From assembly GCF_000817735.3 (NCBI RefSeq), contig NZ_JTJC03000017.1, forward strand, positions 248,001 through 312,000: a stretch of 64,000 bases of DNA, written 5' to 3'. Shown in pieces: positions 26,902 through 36,135 of the stretch. This stretch comes from Scytonema millei VB511283 (GTDB taxonomy: Bacteria; Cyanobacteriota; Cyanobacteriia; Cyanobacteriales; Chroococcidiopsidaceae). A program made the position numbers and the translations under genes. The notes under the pieces were generated by a model, which was not told the DNA's origin, did no database searches, and saw only the letters and a program-made list of their open reading frames with translations. Within the stretch, counting starts at the first letter, position 1. The number at the start of each line of letters is the position of its first letter.

Positions 26902-29235
26902 ATGAATATGGAAGAGCAATATCGAACTCAGCATTTAGCAACAGAAAGAAATGGGAAGTACTCACAGATGTCATTGCCATCCTATGTTGCACACTACTCA
27001 GAGTTACCTCAAGCAGAAGAATGGAGTTTGTCTCAGCTCCTGGCAGTTGTACGTCGTCGAGCGCCGATTATCGCTAGTGTAGCGATCGCTTGCTGCGTTA
27101 CTACCTGGGTATGGACATTAACTCAACCAGCCAAGTATGAAGGAAAATTATCGGTATTGGTAGAGCCAGTCAAGGCTGAAAATAAATTATCGGGATTATC
27201 AAACGTTCCAGTTGTGAATGCTAGCCCAAAAGGGCAAGAATCTTTGGATTACAATACACAGATTATTGTTTTACGTAGCCCTGAAATTCTGGTTCCTATC
27301 GCTAAAAACATTTCTGTTCGGTATCCAGATATTAATTACGATTCTTTATTAGAGAAATTGAAGATTTCTCGCTATCAAGAAACAAAAATTTTAGAAGTTA
27401 GCTATCGAGATTCCGATCCACAGAAAATTCAATTTGTTTTAGAGCAGCTAGCCAAAGGATATTTAAAATATAGTTTGCAGGAGCAACAAACAAATCTACG
27501 TCAGGGAATTCAGTTTGTTAATACTCAGTTACCTCAATTGCAAGCACGAGTCAACAGCTTACAATTGCAATTACAAAGATTTAGAGAACAGTACAGCTTA
27601 TTTTCTCCAGAAGAAAAAACGGGACAGCTATTTGAAAAATACAGCACTTTAGAATTTCAGAAATTAGAAATTCAAAAAGACTTAGCGGAAGCTCAGAAAC
27701 TCTACAATGCCTTGCAAAGTCAATCTGGCACTAAGTTAGCGCTAGAACTAGAAGCAAAAGCTCGTCATGGGATGGGAACTTCGCAGCCACAATCGACAGT
27801 TGATCACTCTCAAAACTCGCTTGCGATCGCAGCTAGAGACGAATCTTCTTCGCCCAATCGGGCAATATCACCGCAAGCCCAGCAAGATGCTCCTCAATAC
27901 CAGAGTTTACTCGCTCAGTTACAGAATATAGATACTGAAATTGCCAAAAATGCAACTATTTATCGAGTAGATAGCCCGTACATTCAGTCACTGAAACAGA
28001 AACGGGAAAGTCTGCTGCCACTATTACAGAAAGAGGGCTTGCAGGCACTAGAAAATCAACGCGAGTCAGCATTAAGCCAACTTTCCATACTCCAAGTTAG
28101 AGCAGCGAAGAATACCCAAGCACTCGATCGCTTAAATCGAGAAATCGACGGAATGCCAAATTTGGCACGTCGTTACACTGACTTACAGCGAGAGTTAGTT
28201 ATTGCTACTGAAAGTTTGAATCGTTTTCTAGAAAGACGAGAATCGCTACAAATCGAAAATGCTCAAAAAGAGACTCCTTGGCAACTTATTTCACCACCTC
28301 AGCTACCTTCTATCCCGATCTTTCCTAACATTCCACGATTCCTCATCTTAGGTACGGTAGCTAGTATCTTAGCTGGAATTGGAGCAGCGCTACTCGTAGA
28401 AAGGCTCGATAATGTCGTTCATTCACCTGATGAGTTGAAAGAAGCGACAAAGCTACCAATATTAGGCATAATTCCTTTCCAGAAAAACCTAGCTAAGAAT
28501 CTAGCAGGTGAAGAAACGAATCAGAGGCAGGAGAACAGTAGGTCGCGTTCCAACAGAAATGCTTATGGCTACCACTATTTCCCTTTCATAGAATCTTTCC
28601 GATCGCTGTATACTAACATCGGCTTTTTAGGTTCCGATACACCGATCCACTCTCTCGTCATCAGTTCTTCCGTCCATGCTGACGGTAAATCTACTATCTC
28701 AACTCACTTAGCCCAAGCAGCAGCAGCAATGGGACGTAGGGTGTTACTAGTCGATGCAGATCTACGCCTACCGCAGATTCATCACATTCTACAATTATCC
28801 AATGACACTGGATTGAGTAATGCAATTACAACTAACGTACCAGTTGCCGATTTAATTCAGCGATCGCCTGCCTGGGAGAACTTGTTTGTTTTAACCGCAG
28901 GGCAAATTCCTCCCGATCCTACCAAACTGTTATCCTCTCACAAGATGCGCAACATCATGGAGCAGTTGCGGCAGCAGTATGACTTAGTAATTTACGACAC
29001 TCCACCACTATTAGGTTTAGCAGATGCGAGTTTGCTGGCTCCTCTAACCGCAGGAATTGCGATCGTCACGCGGATGGATAAAACTGACCGTGCGATGCTC
29101 ATGCAGACCCTCGACCAATTAAAACTATCTCGCACTCAAGTTTTAGGTGCAATTTGTAACGGGGTGAAAGATTATAAAGTCACATCTTCTTACTATCACT
29201 ACTACTATCAACCTCGGACTCGGGTAGCAGAATAG
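26902..29235 (+). CDS. Polysaccharide co-polymerase with tyrosine autokinase domain (Wzc/BY-kinase type)
   Basis: The 777-residue protein joins a Wzz chain-length domain to a bacterial tyrosine kinase. Membrane segments lie at about 53-75 and 478-498, enclosing a long periplasmic part with coiled-coil stretches (about 200-280 and 370-450). The cytoplasmic kinase has Walker A SSVHADGKST (589-598), Walker A' LLVDADLR (615-622) and Walker B LVIYDTPP (695-702). The glycine usually found before EGK is replaced, giving HADGKST. The tail ends in a tyrosine cluster (Tyr758, 764, 765, 767-769), the expected autophosphorylation site. By family it sets polymer length and links synthesis to export. No Wza partner is visible here. 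Confidence 0.92.
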   Translation: MNMEEQYRTQHLATERNGKYSQMSLPSYVAHYSELPQAEEWSLSQLLAVVRRRAPIIASVAIACCVTTWVWTLTQPAKYEGKLSVLVEPVKAENKLSGLSNVPVVNASPKGQESLDYNTQIIVLRSPEILVPIAKNISVRYPDINYDSLLEKLKISRYQETKILEVSYRDSDPQKIQFVLEQLAKGYLKYSLQEQQTNLRQGIQFVNTQLPQLQARVNSLQLQLQRFREQYSLFSPEEKTGQLFEKYSTLEFQKLEIQKDLAEAQKLYNALQSQSGTKLALELEAKARHGMGTSQPQSTVDHSQNSLAIAARDESSSPNRAISPQAQQDAPQYQSLLAQLQNIDTEIAKNATIYRVDSPYIQSLKQKRESLLPLLQKEGLQALENQRESALSQLSILQVRAAKNTQALDRLNREIDGMPNLARRYTDLQRELVIATESLNRFLERRESLQIENAQKETPWQLISPPQLPSIPIFPNIPRFLILGTVASILAGIGAALLVERLDNVVHSPDELKEATKLPILGIIPFQKNLAKNLAGEETNQRQENSRSRSNRNAYGYHYFPFIESFRSLYTNIGFLGSDTPIHSLVISSSVHADGKSTISTHLAQAAAAMGRRVLLVDADLRLPQIHHILQLSNDTGLSNAITTNVPVADLIQRSPAWENLFVLTAGQIPPDPTKLLSSHKMRNIMEQLRQQYDLVIYDTPPLLGLADASLLAPLTAGIAIVTRMDKTDRAMLMQTLDQLKLSRTQVLGAICNGVKDYKVTSSYYHYYYQPRTRVAE

Positions 29236-29308
29236 TTTCATTTTGGATGCACCGTTTTTAGATTTTGGCTTGTGGAGTGTGCTACAGAATTGAATTTGCT
29301 CGACTATG

Positions 29309-30595
29309 TTACCGCACTCCACTATTACTACCATGATGAGGAGCTAGAGCAATTAGATCTTCCACGTTATGCAGGATAGTGTTGCAAATAATATCGAGTG
29401 GTAGATCGCAAGCATTGTGTCCGAAAGGTTCTTCAATTTCGGAGCCGATTTGTTCAATACTTAATAAGACGAAGCTAACAAAAGTAATAATGCTACTGGT
29501 AAACCAATTTACTTCTTTTACAATTTCTAGAGGAATAACAAGGCAATAAACTAAAACCAAGTTTTTCAAAATCAATGGATAAATTAAAGGCAGGGGTGTT
29601 TTTAAGATACGTTCGCAACCTCCTAAAATATCTACTAGCTGGTCTAATAATTTTTGCAATGATGTTAACTGATAAATATTCAAGCGTTCGCAATCGTGTT
29701 GCTCTTGCAAATAATCTCCAATCCAGAAAGCAATTTGTAGGGGCGGATGGTTTGTATATTTCAATCGAAAAAACTGAGTTTCTGCTACTAAAACGCCAAG
29801 CTCATCAGTGACGTGTTCGCCTCTCAAATGTAACTTCATTGCTACGGCAAAAGCCACAATTAATCTTAGAGTGTACTCTTTCTGTACGCGGTCTTGGGTT
29901 GACTTCTCTTTGACTCCAATCCACAGATCGCGAGTTAAGTTGCGCACTGTATTTACTAAACTTCCCCATAGCTTGCGCCCTTCCCAAAACTTTTCATGGG
30001 CTGTATTAGTACGAAAGACTAATAGTAAAGGTAAGCCAATATTGAAAATTAAAACTGCCCGCGTAATTGCATCGCTCTCTTCTGGTATTGATACAGGAAT
30101 CCCAAAACTATAAAGTACAGATATCAAAAAGCCATAGCTACCTAAAACAAGTACCCAAGGCAAGACACCAGGAAAAACGGCTTGAGTTAAGCGAAACACA
30201 ATTTGAAACCGATTTAAGGTTTCTCCAGTATATAATCGATACTTTTCCGCAAATTTGCTGTTAGCTTTTTTAGGTTTATCGCGGCGATCGGGCGGCTTTT
30301 GCTTAAACTTGGATAGCAAAGTTTGAGTTTGAGAGTAAACTATTATATTACAATCTTTCAGCAAAAAACCTTTCTCGGTTTTTGCACCCATTTGTCCGAT
30401 AATTTTCGCCACCCACTGATGATAATTTTCCTGAGCTTGTTCTAGCTTTTTATAGACATGGGGCTTTAATGTGAGGGTAACTATTTGACCATCTAGATCG
30501 ATTTCAAACTGCTTCCAGCCATTAGCAATAGTTCTCACATTATCTGGTAGGCGATCGATCTTGACAGTTAGTTCTAGCTTACCTGGTGTGGACAT
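29309..30595 (-). CDS. Bestrophin-family (UPF0187) channel with an extra N-terminal domain
   Basis: The 428-residue product has a bestrophin core from about residue 125: a first membrane pair (WVLVLGSYGFLISVLYSFGI, then AVLIFNIGLPLLLVF), the family signature FRTNTAHEKFWEGRKLWGS at 194-212, and C-terminal membrane segments around 340-380. Bestrophins form pentameric anion channels; cyanobacterial members have been linked to chloride or bicarbonate flux at thylakoids. The first 90 residues are extra. KLELTVKIDRLPD, ANGWKQFEIDLDGQIVTLTL and WVAKIIGQMGAKTEKGFLL recall small cyanobacterial proteins annotated as FinO-like, and a lysine-rich linker (95-115) follows. ATG at 30595 has GGAAAAG just upstream. 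The triple-GAF gene lies upstream on the same strand. Confidence 0.83.
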   Translation of the reverse strand: MSTPGKLELTVKIDRLPDNVRTIANGWKQFEIDLDGQIVTLTLKPHVYKKLEQAQENYHQWVAKIIGQMGAKTEKGFLLKDCNIIVYSQTQTLLSKFKQKPPDRRDKPKKANSKFAEKYRLYTGETLNRFQIVFRLTQAVFPGVLPWVLVLGSYGFLISVLYSFGIPVSIPEESDAITRAVLIFNIGLPLLLVFRTNTAHEKFWEGRKLWGSLVNTVRNLTRDLWIGVKEKSTQDRVQKEYTLRLIVAFAVAMKLHLRGEHVTDELGVLVAETQFFRLKYTNHPPLQIAFWIGDYLQEQHDCERLNIYQLTSLQKLLDQLVDILGGCERILKTPLPLIYPLILKNLVLVYCLVIPLEIVKEVNWFTSSIITFVSFVLLSIEQIGSEIEEPFGHNACDLPLDIICNTILHNVEDLIALAPHHGSNSGVR

Positions 30596-30681
30596 AGCTT
30601 TTCCGGTAGGGTAGATGGGTTGATAATTTTGGTCATGAGTAATGGGTGGTTAACGGTAAACGCTACGCTACACTCCGTGAA

Positions 30682-30744
30682 GACAGTTGACAGTTGACAG
30701 TTGACAGTTGACAGTTGACAGTTGACAGTTGACTGATAACTGAT
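30682..30744. repeat. Seven-copy GACAGTT heptamer tandem repeat
   Basis: Seven exact GACAGTT units occupy 30682-30730, followed by two CTGATAA-type units. The array ends directly at the stop codon of the triple-GAF gene. It is the most regular of several heptamer arrays in the window. Confidence 0.85.
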
Positions 30745-30746
30745 AA

Positions 30747-32537
30747 CTAGAATGCAACCGTAGCATCATGTTCTTTGTCTTCTGTTGCTGGTTGTTGTGC
30801 TGTTGTTGGAATGTTGCCATCGAGGCGCATGACAATTTGCGCAATTTGAGCTAGTTTTTCCTGTAATTGTGCCTGTTCCAAAGCAAAACCTACATCGATC
30901 GCGACTTGAGTACAGAAGTCGATTTCAGTTTGCTGCCATTCCCTGAAACCAAAGCATTGATGGGCGACTAACAAGCCGAATAGCTCATCTTGCATCAGGA
31001 TAGGTGCTATGAGGCTACTCTTAACGGCAAAGCGTTCTAAATTATGAATGCAGCGATCGCTGAGTCCAGCAGTGTAAATGTTGTTCATAGCACGAGCGTA
31101 ACCAATTTGCTCGTATGCAGTACGATTGTTCCGCCACAAAGGATCGTCAAGACGATGATTTAAAGCTTGAGGTAAGCCAGGGGTAACTGATTCAGCTATA
31201 ACTGTGCTACCGCGATCGCAGCGATAAACTATCACGCGCTCGGTTTGTAGGGCAGATTTGAGTTCGTCTGTCACAGTTGTTAAAATCTCGGACTGTACGC
31301 GCGATCGTCGCAGCTGTAACGCTATTTGTTGCCGCATCTGTACTTGCTTGGCTGCTGCGGCTCGATACTCTAGCAGTGCTACCCGATCTAGTGCCAAGCC
31401 AATTTGAATGGCAATCTGCTCGAATAAATCGCTCTCTATTGGTTGCCAAGTACGGGGTGCATGACACTGATGGGCAATTAGCGAACCTACGAGTTTGCCG
31501 TTACTCACAATTGGCGCAACTAATTGAGCTTTGATGGCAAACTGTTCTAAGGCATCAATTCGATCCATCGCCAGTCCAGCAGTGTAAATGTTGGCGATCG
31601 CGCGTACTCCCCGATTGTCTCTCTGTTGAATCTCACTTTCGCACCTATAAAAGCGATCGATAGGGTGATTTAGGGTTTGAGGCAAACCAGGAGCAACTGA
31701 TTCTGCTACAACAATGCCGCTACCATCTGTCACAAAACGATAAACTAATACCCTGTCTGCCTGAAATACCTGTCTCACTGTAGTGGTGACAGCATCAAAC
31801 AGATCGGAGGATGAGTGCGCTTGCTGCACTATCTGAGTCATTTGTTTTAATCTCTGGGCATACTCCACAGCAGATTGCTGCTCTTGTTTTGAGATATTGT
31901 GTTGCAGGATCGAGCTGACTAAAGTAGCAAGTTGTTTAAACAACTCGATCTCTTCTATCTGCCAGTGACGAGGTGCATCGCAGTGATGGGCAATTAGCAA
32001 ACCTAGCAGTCCATTGTCGCTTGTAATTGGTACGACTAAACTTGCTTTAACTGCAAATTGTTCCAAGGTTTTGATGTGACAATCAGTCAAATCCGCAGCA
32101 TAGATATTAGCGATCGCCCGCATCCGTCCGTCACTATATTGTTGTGCGTAATATTCTCGGAAACAAGGATCGTCAATCTGGCAACCGATAGCGGTGGGAA
32201 ATTGAGCAGTCACCGATTCTGCTACTATCGTGCCACTCCAAGTACGATCGAAACGATAGACGAGTACTCGATCGGTTTGGATTGCTTGTCTAATTTCTAG
32301 CAGTAGATTGTCTAAACAATCTTCGCGATTGAGCGATTGAATCGCGATCGCTAAAATTCTGTTGAGAATTTCTCGATCTCGCAAGTCAGTTTGCTTGCGA
32401 GTTTGGCTCACTCCGCAACTATTTGAAATCTCAATATCAATAGATGATTTTCTAAAGTTACGATAGATATTACGATAGGTAAGACTGTACTTATCCGTGG
32501 CAGTTTTGGGAGCGAACTCGAAGGAATTTGCCTCCAT
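30747..32537 (-). CDS. Triple-GAF protein, first GAF resembling a DXCF cyanobacteriochrome
   Basis: ATG at 32537 has GAGG eight bases upstream and gives 596 residues; an in-frame TTG at 32597 is weaker. Three GAF domains lie at about 60-212, 230-385 and 410-560. GAF1 has DPCF at 123-126, matching the DXCF motif of blue/green cyanobacteriochromes, and Cys153-His154 in LTDCHIKTLEQF, the canonical bilin-attachment pair. GAF2 has Asp-Arg at that place and no DXCF. GAF3 has DPLW and Arg-Cys, so its cysteine is one residue late. No kinase, GGDEF, methyl-accepting or DNA-binding domain follows; the last 40 residues are polar. It may be a light sensor acting through partners. Chromophore binding is inferred from motifs only. 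Confidence 0.8.
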   Translation of the reverse strand: MEANSFEFAPKTATDKYSLTYRNIYRNFRKSSIDIEISNSCGVSQTRKQTDLRDREILNRILAIAIQSLNREDCLDNLLLEIRQAIQTDRVLVYRFDRTWSGTIVAESVTAQFPTAIGCQIDDPCFREYYAQQYSDGRMRAIANIYAADLTDCHIKTLEQFAVKASLVVPITSDNGLLGLLIAHHCDAPRHWQIEEIELFKQLATLVSSILQHNISKQEQQSAVEYAQRLKQMTQIVQQAHSSSDLFDAVTTTVRQVFQADRVLVYRFVTDGSGIVVAESVAPGLPQTLNHPIDRFYRCESEIQQRDNRGVRAIANIYTAGLAMDRIDALEQFAIKAQLVAPIVSNGKLVGSLIAHQCHAPRTWQPIESDLFEQIAIQIGLALDRVALLEYRAAAAKQVQMRQQIALQLRRSRVQSEILTTVTDELKSALQTERVIVYRCDRGSTVIAESVTPGLPQALNHRLDDPLWRNNRTAYEQIGYARAMNNIYTAGLSDRCIHNLERFAVKSSLIAPILMQDELFGLLVAHQCFGFREWQQTEIDFCTQVAIDVGFALEQAQLQEKLAQIAQIVMRLDGNIPTTAQQPATEDKEHDATVAF

Positions 32538-33223
32538 TTCATCAACCTCAAGAATTTCTCTATTACTAGAAAATACAAAACTTAACGTTCTCGTCAACAG
32601 TAGTTAGATAAAGCGCTAGGTTCAATCTGTCTACTACTACTAGCTACTATCTATACCATTCTAAATTTCACCGCTTTTGAGGGAATGTCTGAGTTTAGGT
32701 GTTATTTCTGCTAAATTTTGCAGTTTTTAGTAGGTTGACGAGTAGATAAATATTACTACAAAGCTTAGCTTGGTATAGCTTTTGTTGGCATAGCCTTTCA
32801 ATCGAGCCAGGATTGAGTTAATTATTTAGTATATTCAGCGTGACAAAGTTGCGATCGCATAGAACAATATAGTTAAATAACTAACTTCGTTGAACTAAAA
32901 TAATTTCAGTATTTTCCGTAAAATTTTGTGTATAAAAAGTGTTTTTATTAGCTCGAATTATCGAAATATTTATACAACTGATAAAAAGACTAAACTCCGA
33001 GCGAGAGCTGCTAAGTTTATCTGTAAAAAATTTTACTGGTATTAAGTATTAAAAAACACTCATCTTTTGCAGTCACTGGATCGGTCGTCAATGAGTTGTC
33101 AGAAATTAAAGTTATCTATCCCAACCCCTAATATCTCTCGCGATCGGCGATAACTGATAACTGACAACTGATAACTGTCATACAATTGACCGTTAGCTAT
33201 CTTTATGTTAGGAATAGCTACTT
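32538..33223. other. 686-base intergenic region, AT-rich
   Basis: This is the divergent gap between the triple-GAF gene and the phosphodiester glycosidase gene. Most of it is AT-rich with no convincing open frame. Heptamers of the CTGATAA/CTGACAA type sit at 33148-33180, close to the downstream gene. No promoter box can be fixed by eye. Confidence 0.5.
33148..33180. repeat. CTGATAA-type heptamer repeat
   Basis: About four units of CGATAA/CTGATAA/CTGACAA follow one another just upstream of the glycosidase gene. Similar units occur at 36628-36651 and 60798-60826. Confidence 0.7.
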
Positions 33224-35230
33224 GTGCTAATGCACCCGAATCCCTGCTCGATCCTGACTCCTGCTGTGAAACGAAAATTTTGTTTGCTGCCAACTTCAGC
33301 ATTATTATGGTTGCTAACTACAGCACCGTGGCTGACGTTCACTGCTGCTAATGCTCAACTTCAACCGCCTGTAACCCCACCTGTTGCGCCATCATCCGTA
33401 CCGCAAAATGCCCCTAGCCTCCCCACTACACCAAATGGGCTACTTGCAGCAGGCGATCGCATCTCCTTAAACGGTCGCATTCTATCCGCAGCTTGGCGAC
33501 AGTGGGAAGCGCAGCCAGCCACAAACAGAATTCAAACGACAATTAGCGATCTAGGATTGATGCAACTGGGGGTAGATTTACTGAATACTCAGGATGTGAA
33601 TCGACAACCGATTCGGTGGTTCACGACTCCTGATACTCCACCACTCGTCTCAAGCATCTGGCACAGTGGCGCGTATCGTTATTTAGATCTATCTCAATTA
33701 GCAGCAAAAGTAGGTTGGCAACTGCAAAGCGAAGGTGACATTCTGCGAATTACTACGCCAGCCGCAAAGATTACAGCGCTGCGCCAGGGTAAACAAACTT
33801 GGGGCGATCGCTTGGTAGTAGATTTGGATCGCCCTACGCCTTGGCAACTAACGCAACAGCGTCCAGCCACTAAACCAAAAGTACCGCTTGCCGAACTCCC
33901 GGACGATCCAAAACAGCAATTACCATCTCAGGCAGTCTCCACTGTCTCACCTCCATATCAACAATGGAAAATTGCAATTGACGCTACTACAAACCCTGAA
34001 TTAGCCCAGCACTTAAATGCCAATCTAGCGATCCAATTGCCAAAACAGAGTCAGATTTCACCGACTCCCCTAGTTAAATTAGGCACGAGTGCGAATCTCA
34101 CGACGATCGATCTCAGCTTACCTGTGGGCATCTTTCCCCGCGTCAGTACCCTCAGCCAACCTAACCGCATCATTATCGATTTGCGCCCCGATCCGATGGT
34201 GGAACGCGATATTCTGTGGGCTAGAGGCTTGCGTTGGCAACAAAAGTATATTAATTTAGGTCGCGATCGCTTTCCCGTAACATGGTTAGAGGTCAATCCC
34301 CGCACTAGGGGACTTGCCCTCAGACCAATTTGGAGTGCAGCAAATTCTCTGGTTGGGACTGCCCCGATTTTGACCACCGCTCAACGTTACACAGCTGCTG
34401 CTGCTATTAACGCCGGATTTTTCAACCGCAACAACAAATTACCCTTGGGGGCAATTCGTCGGGAGGGGCGCTGGCTGTCTAGTCCAATTCTCAACCGAGG
34501 TGCGATCGCTTGGAATGATGCCGGACAGTTTAAAATCGGTCGCTTGCAACGCCAAGAAACAGCGATCGCTTCTACGGGGCAAAGTTTACCAATCGTCAAT
34601 CTTAATAGCGGCTATATTCAAGCAGGAATTTCCCGTTATACCTCTGATTGGGGAACTACCTATACGCCCTTGACGAATAACGAAGCGATCGCGATCGTCC
34701 AAAATAATCAAGTTACTGCTAATCTTTCAGGCGGTTTAGCCGGAAAAACAGCCTTTCCCATCCCACTCAACGGTTACTTACTCGCATTCAGGACTGGTAG
34801 TACTGCTAACCTACTGCCTATTAGCACGCTGGTACGCTTGACGGATGGCACTGTTCCGACCGAGTTTGCCCAATACCCTCATGCAATCGGCGCTGGACCA
34901 TTATTAGTTCAAAACCGCCAAATCGTTCTCAACGCCAAAGCGGAAGGATTCAGCGATGCCTTCAGCCGTCAAACCGCCGTGCGTAGCGCTATTGGTGTCT
35001 CGGCAACAGGTAACTTGCTCATTGCTACAGTTCACAACCGAGTTGGTGGGACTGGTTCTACTTTATGGGAAACTGCCAAGCTCTTGCAGCAATTGGGTAG
35101 TATTGATGCTCTCAATCTCGACGGAGGTAGTTCCACCAGCCTTTACTTAGGGGGACAACTCGTCAATCGCTCTCCTGTCACCGCAGCTCGCGTTCACAAC
35201 GGGTTGGGAATTTTTCTAGAAAGTGAGTAG
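33224..35230 (+). CDS. Secreted phosphodiester glycosidase-family protein (NAGPA domain)
   Basis: GTG at 33224 has AGGAA ten bases upstream; an ATG two codons later is an alternative. The 668-residue protein has a signal peptide ending near FTAANAQ (about 45). A low-complexity proline-rich stretch follows, then a copper-amine-oxidase-N/AMIN-like region (about 75-330) with repeated strands. The C-terminal domain (about 375-668) is NAGPA: AAAINAGFFNRNNKLPLGAI, GAGPLLVQNRQIV and ALNLDGGSSTSLYLGGQLV, the conserved NLDGG signature. The animal homologue removes GlcNAc from GlcNAc-phosphomannose; bacterial members are annotated as exopolysaccharide or phosphodiester glycosidases. It probably acts in the periplasm or on surface glycans. 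Confidence 0.85.
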   Translation: MLMHPNPCSILTPAVKRKFCLLPTSALLWLLTTAPWLTFTAANAQLQPPVTPPVAPSSVPQNAPSLPTTPNGLLAAGDRISLNGRILSAAWRQWEAQPATNRIQTTISDLGLMQLGVDLLNTQDVNRQPIRWFTTPDTPPLVSSIWHSGAYRYLDLSQLAAKVGWQLQSEGDILRITTPAAKITALRQGKQTWGDRLVVDLDRPTPWQLTQQRPATKPKVPLAELPDDPKQQLPSQAVSTVSPPYQQWKIAIDATTNPELAQHLNANLAIQLPKQSQISPTPLVKLGTSANLTTIDLSLPVGIFPRVSTLSQPNRIIIDLRPDPMVERDILWARGLRWQQKYINLGRDRFPVTWLEVNPRTRGLALRPIWSAANSLVGTAPILTTAQRYTAAAAINAGFFNRNNKLPLGAIRREGRWLSSPILNRGAIAWNDAGQFKIGRLQRQETAIASTGQSLPIVNLNSGYIQAGISRYTSDWGTTYTPLTNNEAIAIVQNNQVTANLSGGLAGKTAFPIPLNGYLLAFRTGSTANLLPISTLVRLTDGTVPTEFAQYPHAIGAGPLLVQNRQIVLNAKAEGFSDAFSRQTAVRSAIGVSATGNLLIATVHNRVGGTGSTLWETAKLLQQLGSIDALNLDGGSSTSLYLGGQLVNRSPVTAARVHNGLGIFLESE

Positions 35231-35575
35231 TGAGTGGTGAGAATGAGTCGCTAGCGGCTAGTGACTGGTGACTAGAATTACTTCCTTGTCCCCCTTGTCT
35301 CCTTTATCCTCCGACTCCCGACTCCGACTCCCGCAGTTAGCAAAAAGTTGCTAGATGAAGATTATTTAAAGCTTAACGACTAGTAAGTAAAGAATTGATG
35401 TAGCCCATACCAATCGGCAAGTTTACTGATGACACTCCTCGGAAGAAGTCTGCTATCTTGGGCTAAGGCTATACTCGACATATTATTGCTATTGCTGTGG
35501 TTATTAGTGTCACTGTCGTTTGCTTTGCTTCCTTTTATTTTTAAGAGTGGATAACAGTTATCAGGAGAAAAGTTC

Positions 35576-35995
35576 ATGGTTCAAACTCAAGAAACTTCCC
35601 AGGCTCACGCACCTACTCTACCGATTCCTGCCGCAGTTGCCCCTAAAAGCATTGCCGCTACGGAATTACGCCCTTGGGGTTCTTTTACGGTATTAGAAGA
35701 AGGGCGCGGATACAAAATTAAGCGAATTGAAGTTAAACCAGGGCATCGCCTCAGCCTGCAAATGCATCACCACCGTAGCGAACACTGGATTGTTGTTTCT
35801 GGTACTGCCAAGGTTTTGTGTGGCGATCGCGAAATTATGCTTTGTAACAACCAATCTACCTACGTACCTCAGTGTACCTCCCATCGTTTAGAAAATCCCG
35901 GCGCAATCCCCCTGATACTCATTGAAGTACAAAACGGAGAATACTTGGGCGAAGACGATATCGTCCGATTTCAAGATGACTATTCTAGGGGCTAG
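35576..35995 (+). CDS. Stand-alone cupin of the mannose-6-phosphate isomerase type II family
   Basis: The start has AGGAGA ten bases upstream. The 139-residue protein has a 30-residue variable N-terminus, then the cupin seen at the C-terminus of ManC/AlgA enzymes: RPWGSFTVLEEG, KPGHRLSLQMHHHRSEHWIV (metal His64-66, Glu69, His70) and YVPQCTSHRLEN with the last His. There is no GDP-mannose pyrophosphorylase domain, so it is the isomerase half alone. By family it would interconvert fructose-6-phosphate and mannose-6-phosphate and so feed GDP-mannose to polysaccharides, which suits the neighbourhood. Activity of the isolated domain is inferred. Confidence 0.82.
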   Translation: MVQTQETSQAHAPTLPIPAAVAPKSIAATELRPWGSFTVLEEGRGYKIKRIEVKPGHRLSLQMHHHRSEHWIVVSGTAKVLCGDREIMLCNNQSTYVPQCTSHRLENPGAIPLILIEVQNGEYLGEDDIVRFQDDYSRG

Positions 35996-36135
35996 GGGTT
36001 AAGGATAGGGATTAAGGTTTAGTATTATACTCTTCATATCATCCTATTCCTGTACGGGCGGGTTCACCCGAAATACCTGTTAGTAGCTAAGTCTTTCAGT
36101 AAACCTGCCCCTACGACTCCCTGCTCCCTAGTTCA

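Noticed and set aside
30682-30744. Possible iteron-type replication origin
   Set aside because: The array has no DnaA boxes or replication gene nearby and belongs to a heptamer family found all over the window.
35380-35577. 65-residue minus-strand frame upstream of the cupin gene
   Set aside because: It starts on the cupin ATG in antisense, is asparagine/serine-rich by AT content and shows no family signature.
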